DNA of 64,000 bases from an uncultured Clostridia bacterium. Lineage in GTDB: Bacteria > Bacillota > Clostridia > Christensenellales > DTU072. The DNA is taken from NCBI GenBank assembly GCA_934274515.1, contig CAKQTC010000003.1:1-64000 (forward strand), in the 5' to 3' direction. Each line of letters opens with the position of its first letter. Position 1 is the stretch's first letter. Of this stretch, positions 53,965 to 63,300 are shown one piece after another. Position numbers and translations under genes: made by a program. Under the pieces are notes generated by a model, which was not told the origin of the DNA, searched no databases, and saw nothing but the letters and a program-made list of their open reading frames with translations.

Positions 53965-53993
53965 CCCGTTTTTCAACAGAAAAACGGGCTTTA
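53965..53993 (+). terminator. terminator after proA
   Basis: CCCGTTTTTC, loop AACA, GAAAAACGGG (53965-53988), then CTTTAA. The next promoter's -35 begins 11 bases later. Confidence 0.75.
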
Positions 53994-53998
53994 ATAAT

Positions 53999-54027
53999 TT
54001 GATAGCATAATTAAATTGTGATATAAT
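53999..54027 (+). promoter_or_regulatory. pfkA operon promoter
   Basis: TTGATA (53999-54004), a 17-base spacer and perfect TATAAT (54022-54027) with a TGA extension. Confidence 0.85.
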
Positions 54028-54076
54028 TTGAAATAATATTTACAAATGAAGATATACGGTTATGCGGAGATAGAAG

Positions 54077-55060
54077 ATGAGCAAAAATAAAATAGAAAAA
54101 ATAGGCATTTTGACTAGCGGCGGCGACGCGCCGGGTATGAACGCGGCTATAAGAGCGGTTGTCCGTTGTGCGTCGGCGGCAGGAATAGAATGTTACGGAA
54201 TTGACGACGGTTACACCGGGCTTATCGACGGAGAAGTTCACAAAATAGATTCGAGGTTCGTTTCGGATACCGTTCAGAAAGGGGGTACGATTTTGCGTAC
54301 TTCGCGTTGTCCGGAATTTCTTGAAAAAGAGTACAGATTAAAAGCGTACGAAGTTTTGCAAGCGTACGGTATCGGCGGACTTGTCGTAATAGGCGGAGGA
54401 GGCTCGCTTGCCGGAATGAGCGAGTTTTATAAAGATTTCGGCGTGCCTTGCGTTGGGCTTCCCGGGACGATAGACAACGACCTTGCTTACACGGATTTCA
54501 CGCTCGGATTCGACACGGCGGTAAACACGGTCATAAGCGCGATAAACAACATCAGGGATACGATGACCGCACATAACCGCGCCTGTATAATCGAAGTTAT
54601 GGGAAGACACTGCGGAGATATTGCTTTGTATGCGGGCATATCGGGCGGTGCGGAAATTATTCTCGTACCCGAAATTCCTTTTGACATCAAAGAAATCGCG
54701 AAAACGATAAAACTTGACAGAATAAAAGGAAAGAAATCGGTAATTATCGTCCTTGCCGAAGGAGTTTGCAGTTGTGTAGAACTCAAAGAAAAATTGCTTG
54801 CGGAAGTTGACGAAATACAGATAAGAACGGTTAAACTCGGATATATTCAACGCGGAGGAATGCCGTCGATGAGCGACAGAGTGCTTGCAGCAAGGTGCGG
54901 AGCGCGCGCAATCGAACTGTTTATGAAAGGAGATTGCGGCGGCAGGGCGATAGGAATAAAAGAAAACAAAATAATAGACATCGATATCGAAGACGCGCTT
55001 AAATGCGAAAGCAAATTCGATACGGAGTTGTATGAAATAGCGAAAAAACTAGGAAAATAA
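54077..55060 (+). CDS. pfkA: 6-phosphofructokinase (ATP-type by sequence)
   Basis: Commits fructose 6-phosphate to glycolysis. 327 residues: GILTSGGDAPGMNAAIR start, catalytic TIDND (D133) and MGRHCGDIAL. Glycine at the donor-selecting position (GGGGS, second-last G109) and glycine in PGTIDND mark the ATP-using class. Oddly, the aspartate that binds magnesium in the usual GGDGS motif is glycine here (G108). Some allosteric-site features (LRTSR, GYIQRGG) are kept. First of two phosphofructokinase genes in a row; start supported by GGAG. Confidence 0.93.
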   Translation: MSKNKIEKIGILTSGGDAPGMNAAIRAVVRCASAAGIECYGIDDGYTGLIDGEVHKIDSRFVSDTVQKGGTILRTSRCPEFLEKEYRLKAYEVLQAYGIGGLVVIGGGGSLAGMSEFYKDFGVPCVGLPGTIDNDLAYTDFTLGFDTAVNTVISAINNIRDTMTAHNRACIIEVMGRHCGDIALYAGISGGAEIILVPEIPFDIKEIAKTIKLDRIKGKKSVIIVLAEGVCSCVELKEKLLAEVDEIQIRTVKLGYIQRGGMPSMSDRVLAARCGARAIELFMKGDCGGRAIGIKENKIIDIDIEDALKCESKFDTELYEIAKKLGK

Positions 55061-55076
55061 GAAACGGAGGCATAAA

Positions 55077-56327
55077 ATGAAAAATTTAGTCGGAGCATGT
55101 ATGTTCGGACAGTCGGGCGGACCGACGTCGGTTATCAATTCGAGCGCGGCAGGCGTTTTTATCGAAGCGTTGGCTCAGAAAAACATTACTAAGGTTTACG
55201 GCGCGGCGAACGGCATTCAGGGTATTTTAACGGAAAACTTCTACGATATGGGACAAGAAGACGAGAAAGAACTTTATCTTCTCAAAAACACCCCGTCTTC
55301 CGCTCTCGGTTCGGTAAGATATAAACTCAAAAGCGCAGACGTAGACGAAACCGATTATAAGAGAATTCTCGAAGTGTTCAAAAAATACAACGTAAGATAT
55401 TTTTTCTATAACGGCGGAAACGACAGTATGGACACTTGTAACAAAATAAGCAAATATTTGCTTAAAAGCGGTTACGAATGTAACATTATCGGCGTACCGA
55501 AAACGATAGATAACGACCTTTACGGCACAGATCACTGTCCGGGATACGGCAGTGCGGCGAAATACGTTGCGACAACGATGATGGAAATGTATTTGGACGC
55601 GACCGTTTACGATAAAGGACAAATTACCATAGTGGAAATTATGGGACGTAACGCAGGTTGGCTTACGGCGGCGAGCGCGCTCGCTTCGTATAAAGGACTC
55701 GGTCCCGATCTTATTTATCTGCCCGAGCAGCCGTTTGACGTGGAAAAATTTCTTAAACAAGTCAAAGAAGTCGCGGATAAGAACAACGGTAAATGTATCG
55801 TTGCGCTCAGCGAAGGTATCAAAACCGCCGACGGACAATATGTAGTCGAAGCGATTGCATCGGCGTCCGCCGCGAAAGACAGTTTCGGTCATACGCAACT
55901 GGGCGGTGTAGCGGCGACGCTTGCAAATCTCGTAAAAGAGAAAATCGGCGGTAAAGTAAGAGCCGTCGAGTTCAGCCTGATGCAGAGATGCGGAGCGCAC
56001 CTTGCAAGCAAAACGGACGTCGAAGAAGCGTTCGAGGCAGGTAGAACGGCTGTACGCAGCGCGTGCGAAGGGTATACCGATAAAATGGTTGTTTTTGAAA
56101 GGCAACCCGGGAAAGAGTACAAAATCGAATATAAACTTATGAATATAGAACTTGCGGCGAACACAGAAAAGAAGATACCCGACAGTTGGATACTTCCCGA
56201 CAATAAAGGACTCAGCCAAGAATTTATCGACTACGCTTTGCCCCTTATTCAAGGCGATTCCAAAGCGCCGCTCGAAGACGGTTTGCCGAGATTTGCTCAT
56301 CTAAAAAAAGTAAAGGTAAAGGCTTAA
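55077..56327 (+). CDS. pfp: pyrophosphate-dependent phosphofructokinase
   Basis: Reversible phosphorylation of fructose 6-phosphate with PPi. 416 residues: GQSGGPTSVINSS, YNGGNDSMDTC with aspartate D116 where the ATP enzymes have glycine, PKTIDND with lysine K142 replacing glycine, and EIMGRNAGWLTAA. D and K at these two positions are the known determinants of PPi use. It follows pfkA by 16 bases with a GGAGG site. Confidence 0.94.
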   Translation: MKNLVGACMFGQSGGPTSVINSSAAGVFIEALAQKNITKVYGAANGIQGILTENFYDMGQEDEKELYLLKNTPSSALGSVRYKLKSADVDETDYKRILEVFKKYNVRYFFYNGGNDSMDTCNKISKYLLKSGYECNIIGVPKTIDNDLYGTDHCPGYGSAAKYVATTMMEMYLDATVYDKGQITIVEIMGRNAGWLTAASALASYKGLGPDLIYLPEQPFDVEKFLKQVKEVADKNNGKCIVALSEGIKTADGQYVVEAIASASAAKDSFGHTQLGGVAATLANLVKEKIGGKVRAVEFSLMQRCGAHLASKTDVEEAFEAGRTAVRSACEGYTDKMVVFERQPGKEYKIEYKLMNIELAANTEKKIPDSWILPDNKGLSQEFIDYALPLIQGDSKAPLEDGLPRFAHLKKVKVKA

Positions 56328-56330
56328 AGA

Positions 56331-57209
56331 GTGAAAAAAGACAAGATAAGCGCAGAGAAAGAATTTAACGAAAACGGTTCGGAAAAGAACAACGAAGGGA
56401 AAACGAGGTTCAAACCGACGAAAAAGATGCTTGTTATAATCGCGAGCGTTTGCGTCGTTTTGATAATTGTCGCCGTTGCCGTGCCGCTAGGGATAATTTT
56501 CGGGAACAAGAAAACCGTTCCCGCGCCTTATTTTGCCGAATTTAATGAAGAAAGCGATTATTACATCCGTATAAGGTGGAATAAAATTCGCGGAGCGAAC
56601 GCATATAGTTATATTTACTGTTACGGTGCCCCGGAAAAAACGGACGAATCGAAATACGTCGAAGGCAGAACGCAAAATACGGTTACTTCCATTCCGCGCC
56701 ACAAAGGAACGGTTGCGTTTAAGGTCAGAGCGGAGATAAGCGGAGAAAATACCGTGTATTCCGAGTGGATTAAACTTGACGTTTCGGCATGGAAACTCGA
56801 AAAACCGATAGTAACGATAAGCGATAAAATGTCGGTTTCGTGGGTACCGTCCACGTTTAAGGCAGACGACAAAGCATACGAAGTAAAAACTTATCGGTGC
56901 GAGATGTTAATAGACGGAGAAAACGTTTTGCAAGATTACACGATTTCGGGGAAATCGGTCGATTTCGGGAATTTCGTGTATAGGGCGCTCGGAAACGAAG
57001 AAAAAGTACAAAACTATAATCTTTACGGGACGTGGACAGATATAACTCTTACTGTCCGAGTAAAAGCGCTTGCGTACGAAATTTTTGCCGGGACACAAAT
57101 AACTTCTCCGCAAAAACCGTACGACGTTTTACTTAACGTTTACGAAGACAGCGATTATTACGAAAAAACCTTAAATATTACGGAAGAAATTTATAACGGT
57201 TTGAAATAA
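56331..57209 (+). CDS. membrane-anchored protein with fibronectin-III-like strands
   Basis: 292 residues. A charged cytoplasmic start (1-33), one long hydrophobic helix (about 34-60) and an extracellular beta-rich part containing WNKIRGANAYSYIYCYG and FKVRAEISGENTVYSEW, which look like FN3 strands. No recognised function. GTG start with only a weak AAAG-type site, 3 bases after pfp, so its translation may be coupled. Placement within a glycolysis/translation operon is unexplained. Confidence 0.7.
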   Translation: MKKDKISAEKEFNENGSEKNNEGKTRFKPTKKMLVIIASVCVVLIIVAVAVPLGIIFGNKKTVPAPYFAEFNEESDYYIRIRWNKIRGANAYSYIYCYGAPEKTDESKYVEGRTQNTVTSIPRHKGTVAFKVRAEISGENTVYSEWIKLDVSAWKLEKPIVTISDKMSVSWVPSTFKADDKAYEVKTYRCEMLIDGENVLQDYTISGKSVDFGNFVYRALGNEEKVQNYNLYGTWTDITLTVRVKALAYEIFAGTQITSPQKPYDVLLNVYEDSDYYEKTLNITEEIYNGLK

Positions 57210-57226
57210 ATGGAGTAAAAGAGCAA

Positions 57227-59050
57227 ATGAAAAGAGATGATTTGCGTAATATAGCGATTATAGCGCACGTTGACCATGGTAAAACCACGCTCGTTGACGC
57301 TATGCTTAAACAAGGGGGAATATTCAGAGATAATCAATCCGTTCCTACCTGCGTAATGGACAATAACGCGATTGAAAGAGAACGCGGAATTACCATTCTT
57401 GCGAAAAACACGTCGGCATTTTATAAGGATATTAAGATTAACATCGTCGATACGCCCGGACACGCGGATTTTGGCGGTGAAGTCGAGCGTGTATTGAAGA
57501 TGATAAACGGCGTCGTACTTCTTGTAGACGCGTACGAAGGGCCTATGCCGCAGACGAGATTTGTTTTGCAAAAAGCCCTTGAAATGAACCATAAAATCAT
57601 AATATGTATAAATAAAATCGACAAGCCCGGCGCAAGATGCGACGAAGTGCTTAACGAAGTGTACGACTTGTTGCTCGAACTTAACGCAACCGAAGAACAA
57701 CTGTACAGCCCGGTTGTTTATTGTAGCGGAAGAGCGGGAACGGCTACGCTTTCTCTCGATGAAGAAGGGAAAGACCTCGTTCCGCTTTTTGAAACGATTA
57801 TATCGCATATAGACCCGCCCGAAGGCGACGAAAACGCGCCTTTACAAGTTCTTGTGTCCGCAATCGATTACAACGATTACGTCGGAAGAATAGCAATCGG
57901 GAGAATAGAACGCGGAATTATGAAAGCGAACAAAGAAGTCGTCGTTTGCAACTATCACACCGACGAAAAGTATCGCGGAAAGATAACGAACATCTATCAG
58001 TTCGCAGGGCTTAACAAAATGACGACAGAATCGGCGAAAGTCGGCGATATAGTGAGTTTCAGCGGCTTGGAAAACATCACGATAGGAGAAACCGTCTGCG
58101 ACCCGACGCTTGTCGAACCGATACCTTTCGTAAAAATAAGCGAACCAACGTTGCAAATGTCGTTCTCGGTCAACGACAGCCCGTTTGCCGGGAAAGAAGG
58201 CAAGTTCGTAACGAGCAGACATCTACGAGCAAGACTTATGAAAGAATTGCTTAAAGACGTTTCTCTCAAAGTTACCGAAAAATCAAGCGACGAATTTATA
58301 GTAAGCGGCAGGGGAGAAATTCACCTTTCTATTCTTATGGAAAATATGAGAAGAGAAGGATACGAATTTCAGGTAAGTACGCCGCAAGTGATAAATAAGG
58401 TTATTGACGGCGTGTTGTGTGAACCTATGGAAAAACTGTTTATCGACGTGCCGGATACCTGCATCGGCGCGGTTATGGAAGATATGGGTAGAAGGCAAGG
58501 CGAACTTATTACGATGAATCCGCTCGGAACGAGAACGAAACTTGAATTTACTATTCCCGCAAGAGGACTTTTGGGATACCGAAACGACTTTATGACGGAA
58601 ACAAGAGGCGAGGGCGTAATGAGTAGTATTTTCACCGGATACGAACCGCTTAAAGGCAGCGTGCCGCGTCGCCCTTACGGTGCGTTCGTTGCATGGGAAA
58701 CAGGCGAGGCGGTTACTTACGGGCTGTTTAACGCGCAAGGCAGGGGGCAACTGTTTATCGGACCCGGAACGCCCGTTTACGCAGGAATGGTCGTAGGATA
58801 TTCGCCGAAACAGGAAGATATACCCGTAAACGTATGCAAAAAGAAGCATGTCACGAATATGCGTGCGGCAGGAAGCGACGAGGCTCTTACTTTGGAAACG
58901 CCGAGAAGATTCAGCCTTGAAGAATGTATAGAATTTCTTTCTATCGACGAGATGCTGGAAGTGACGCCGAAGAGTTTACGTATAAGAAAAACCATTCTTG
59001 ACCATTCGGAGAGAATGAGAAAATTATCGAGAGAAAAGAACGGAAATTAA
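57227..59050 (+). CDS. typA: ribosome-binding GTPase TypA/BipA
   Basis: 607 residues, EF-G-like translational GTPase involved in ribosome assembly and stress adaptation. G1 AHVDHGKTT (13-21), G2 RERGITI, G3 DTPGHADFGGE, G4 NKIDKPGA; the C terminus has the family-specific TRGEGVMSSIFTGYEP. GGAG precedes the start. Confidence 0.97.
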   Translation: MKRDDLRNIAIIAHVDHGKTTLVDAMLKQGGIFRDNQSVPTCVMDNNAIERERGITILAKNTSAFYKDIKINIVDTPGHADFGGEVERVLKMINGVVLLVDAYEGPMPQTRFVLQKALEMNHKIIICINKIDKPGARCDEVLNEVYDLLLELNATEEQLYSPVVYCSGRAGTATLSLDEEGKDLVPLFETIISHIDPPEGDENAPLQVLVSAIDYNDYVGRIAIGRIERGIMKANKEVVVCNYHTDEKYRGKITNIYQFAGLNKMTTESAKVGDIVSFSGLENITIGETVCDPTLVEPIPFVKISEPTLQMSFSVNDSPFAGKEGKFVTSRHLRARLMKELLKDVSLKVTEKSSDEFIVSGRGEIHLSILMENMRREGYEFQVSTPQVINKVIDGVLCEPMEKLFIDVPDTCIGAVMEDMGRRQGELITMNPLGTRTKLEFTIPARGLLGYRNDFMTETRGEGVMSSIFTGYEPLKGSVPRRPYGAFVAWETGEAVTYGLFNAQGRGQLFIGPGTPVYAGMVVGYSPKQEDIPVNVCKKKHVTNMRAAGSDEALTLETPRRFSLEECIEFLSIDEMLEVTPKSLRIRKTILDHSERMRKLSREKNGN

Positions 59051-59068
59051 ACGATAAAGGAGAACAAA

Positions 59069-60091
59069 ATGGCGAATCAGAAAAAAAGTCTCGGACTGCT
59101 TGAAAAACTCGAATTATGTCCGGAATACCGCGAAGACGGCGGTAAAACGGCGGAAGTGGAAATAGGGAGATTTAAGTATTTCAGAGAAGTGTCGAAACGT
59201 AGAAACGGTCCGCTTTTGACGGCGAACCTTATGTTTTTACTGTTCCTTATTCCCTTGCTCGTGCTATTTGTTTTGCTTGAAGTATTTCAAGGAACCGAAG
59301 GGATAGCGTATAAAATATCCAATACGACCGCAACTCCGTATTTGTTGTCGGGGATAGGTTTCGGAATGAGCGAAACGACCGCAACGGTTCTTGCAGTAAA
59401 AATGAACATACTAAAAGTGTATTATATCATTTTTGCCGCGCTCGGCGTGTGCGCGTTCATAATGAGTATAGGACTGGGCGGTATGACGCATTTGTCTACG
59501 AAGTTTCTCATAGGCGATACTTTCATTTCAAAAAAAGACAATTACGGAAACAACGTGCCTAGGGCGATTAAAGAGTTTTTTAAGGGTATAAAAAGAACGT
59601 GGAAAGAGATGCTTGCGGTAGGTGCGTTTTTCTTTGTTTTGTTTGCCGGAATTGCAAATATCTTCGTTTACTTTATCGGCGAATACTGGCAAAAAGAAGC
59701 AAATGCAGGACACTGGATAATGGTGATTTTGGCAGCAATCGCTGCGATTTCGATACTTATGTATCTCGTTCATCTTATCCCGTCAATCGCGCTTTATAAT
59801 CAAACGCTTTGCGGCAAAATGAAAAATTCAGCGATACTCTCGATACAAATGTTTGTGCAAACTTTGCTTATAGCCCTTGTTTTAAGCCTTCCTTTTGTGA
59901 TTATGGCGGTTTTACCCCTTGCGGCAATGGTCGTAGTAATAGCCGTGATGTTGTGTTTCGGAAGCAAATGGTACGCTCTTTCTTTGTGTAATTACGAACA
60001 ATATATATCGGAAAAAATCATCTCGCCCTTGTATAATTACAAATACGGAAAAAATCAACAAAAGGCAAAAAACAAACAAAAACGCAAATAG
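59069..60091 (+). CDS. multi-pass membrane protein, unknown function
   Basis: 340 residues. A soluble N terminus of about 45 residues is followed by five or six hydrophobic helices and a Lys-rich C-terminal tail (KNKQKRK). The general layout resembles YesL/DUF624-type membrane proteins but the match is not secure. AAAGGAG site; 18 bases after typA and followed by a terminator. Confidence 0.8.
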   Translation: MANQKKSLGLLEKLELCPEYREDGGKTAEVEIGRFKYFREVSKRRNGPLLTANLMFLLFLIPLLVLFVLLEVFQGTEGIAYKISNTTATPYLLSGIGFGMSETTATVLAVKMNILKVYYIIFAALGVCAFIMSIGLGGMTHLSTKFLIGDTFISKKDNYGNNVPRAIKEFFKGIKRTWKEMLAVGAFFFVLFAGIANIFVYFIGEYWQKEANAGHWIMVILAAIAAISILMYLVHLIPSIALYNQTLCGKMKNSAILSIQMFVQTLLIALVLSLPFVIMAVLPLAAMVVVIAVMLCFGSKWYALSLCNYEQYISEKIISPLYNYKYGKNQQKAKNKQKRK

Positions 60092-60132
60092 TTTTTTTGA
60101 TATAATTTTAAGTTTTTTATTAAAAAAACAAC

Positions 60133-60200
60133 ATATCCTTTCTGCTCGTTTTATCGAAAAAAGCAACGATTTTTCTTAACGATGGAAAGGATATTTTTTT
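60133..60200 (+). terminator. terminator after the multi-pass membrane protein gene
   Basis: ATATCCTTTC (60133-60142) pairs with GAAAGGATAT (60185-60194), with an inner GAAAAA/TTTTTC stem, followed by seven T. Confidence 0.75.
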
Positions 60201-60237
60201 ATTATGCGCCGAGAGTACAATGGCGAGATAAACGCTA

Positions 60238-60267
60238 TTGACAAAAGTTATTATATTATTATATAAT
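60238..60267 (+). promoter_or_regulatory. promoter of the large secreted protein
   Basis: Perfect TTGACA (60238-60243) and perfect TATAAT (60262-60267) with an 18-base spacer, in an AT-rich stretch. Confidence 0.8.
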
Positions 60268-60306
60268 AATTACGGAATATTATTTGGCGTAAAGCGGAGG
60301 AATGCC

Positions 60307-63300
60307 ATGAGAAAAGATATCGCTAAGAAAGTATTCGGAATAGTCGGGGCGCTTATTCTGGTTATATGCATAGGCGTATTCGCATGTTTATCGAATAAAA
60401 TCTCGAGCGGAGGAAACGACGGTTCGCTTACTACGGGCGGTTCGGGTGGCACCGACGTTGCCTATGCGGCAACGGCGCCTACGCTTTCCACAACGCTTGT
60501 AGGAGCGTCGTACAGTAACGGTTGGAGTCTCGATTCAAGCGTAAGAGATAGGACTTTGGCTTTTGACATTTCTTCCTCCGACTGGGTGTCTACGTCGATT
60601 GACAATGTCAAAAAATCGATACTCGGACGATTTGGCGTCGAGGTTTCCATGTCCGCTTACAAGTACGATAAAGTTATAAGAACTTATACGGACGAGGGGA
60701 ACACGCCGACGCCAACAAATCCGACGGAAACCATTACCGAAGACGCGATGGGCGAAACGAAGTATTGTTACGGAATCGTCGACAACGCAGATCCTGCGCC
60801 CGTTAAATTTACGTCTATTATAGCGGACGGTACCACTTGGTACGGAGAAGAAATAACAAACGTTGACCTTCTTGCGCCCGGTTCGAAAATCGTTGCCGGG
60901 AAGTACGCGATAAAAATAATTAAATATACTTGTTCCGCCAAGATGGAATATAAAGTAAAAGAAACTATCGATTTTTATAATTGTAGTCAGAACTACGAAG
61001 GCGATCAGCAAGAACCAGTTATACAAACAGCCGAAATTTCTCTCGATGCGAACGAAGAGCGTATTTACGATGCGAGCGGACTTAATCTTTCGGTTTTCCT
61101 TCGTACGAGCGTCAACGTCGATTCCAATTTGAGCGGTTATATATCGAACAATCTCAACGTAGACGCAGAGTACGATAGTCAAACGGTATGGGCGGACAGA
61201 GTTTCGTTATACGGCACGGCGAGTTCGGATTCCACGCATTTTACTTATTCCGACGGGAGTAAAAAATACTTCAAAGCAAAAAGCGGACTTTCGCCTGACC
61301 TTGCGGCAGGCAGCGCATTCGGAATGGACGAAAACATTATCGGTTCGGCGGGAAAGATAGGGGATAAATTAAAAATCGTTTGGTATTCGGACGAAAAATT
61401 AGCGGGCAGAGTTCAGAATGAAGATACCCTGAAAGCGGGGAATTATTACTTAAAAATCGAATCGAACAACGAAGATAAGGAAAACAACGATTATTTCTAT
61501 TTTCTCGATTTGGAAGATACGGGTAAATATATTCAGGCGGTCGAGTTTTATATAGGGGAAAACATTTATATACAAGCGTTTGAAGTCGCGCGACGGTATT
61601 TGAAAGTCAGTATCAAAGACCGCATGGGGCTTATGATGCGCTTAAACGAGAAAGGCGTTGCTACCACGGCGTTTAACAGTGGTTATGCGGAAGCAAGCGT
61701 GTTTTTGGCGAATATGGGGAAAACCATACCGAGAGCGACCTATTATACTTACAATTCGGAAACGAAAACCTATCTTGACGCAAGCGGAAACAACGGCGAA
61801 GGGAAGTTTTCCGAAATCGTTGATTATTACGTCAACAAATGTGCGATCGGAACCGCTATGGCAAACACCATTGCGTACTCGCAAGACGATACGAACTTTG
61901 TTAATCTTTGGAAAGAACTAGGCGGTTTTGAAAATGACGCACAATATATTTTGGCTGGCGCGGACGTAATATCTCTTCGCGGGTCGTATTTCCCCGGGAA
62001 AGATATAAGAAGTTACGATTACGTCAATTTATTCGTATCAATCGGTATTAAAGAATTAGCGACGAACTATGCCATCGATTTGGGAGAGTTCGAAGACGGC
62101 GTTTGGGCATCGTATTCGCTTAATTCCGAAGAGGCGACCAAAAGCAGGCTCGTCGAAGACGGAGAGGATAAAAACGGTTTCAGTCTTTCCCACTACGTCT
62201 TTTACGGTGATTTTGAAGTAACAGCACCGATTATCGACGTCGATTTGTCGGAGTTTAGGTTAGCAAATGAAGGCTGTTATTACGGCGAAATCGCGTCGAG
62301 CGAAGAAATCGATTATTCTAGCGTAAACCTCGTCGGCAGCAATTTGGCGACGATTAAAGGCATTGCGCTTACTTGGGACGTATCCACGGGACTTGAAAAG
62401 TGGAGAATAAAGGTTGTTTCGTCCGAAAAAGAGATGAACGATAATGACGGGTATAATTACATTTACGTGCTTATGCGGCTCGCGACGGAAGGAAGTAACG
62501 GCGATTATCAAGACGCGAACGGGAGATACTACGCTACTTATACGCAAACGATTTATGCAAAAGATTACTACGTCATAAGTTCGATATACTATCGTCGAGT
62601 AGGCGAAGCAACCGCACAAAAAGCGAGCAATATGACAAACGGCGAGACCGACGTTAAAATATCTTCCGGCGGAATCGAAATCGGTATTGCGAAAATAAGG
62701 TTGCAAGAGCCTGTGCTTTACGTTGTAAACAGGGTAAAAGTTTATCTTAATCTTATCGATTATTCCGAGAACAAGTTCTACGACGGGACGACCGACGTGC
62801 TTAACTCGACTCGTGACGCAAATGCGACGGCGGAATTAAAACAAAGCGAAGGCAGCGGAGTGTTGTCCGACGTTATTAAAGCGCGGTTCAAAGCGGAAAC
62901 GGGCAGAGAAATAGAAAATATTCTCCAATACGATTTAGATTTTTATTTTGATCCGATTTATAAAATTTGCTATTCGGGATATATGGCGGACATCGGTGTA
63001 GACGAAAAAAAGATGATTTATTGCCAAAGTTTGAACTTTAACTTCAACAAAGGCTCGATTTCCGGTGACGTTGCCGACCTTATACGCGAAAGTTACGATT
63101 TTTCCGATTTAAGCGGAATTTTGCGTAAAGACGATAGAGAACAAACGCTTTACGGAAGGATAAACAGAAGGATACTCGACCTTAAAGTTCTTAAAAATCC
63201 CGACAGAATAACAGACCCCGCCGCTCCGGGATATTCGGCGAGTCCTTATCAACGCGGATATAACTCCGACGCGTACGTTGCTTTAAGAGTAGCGCGTTAT

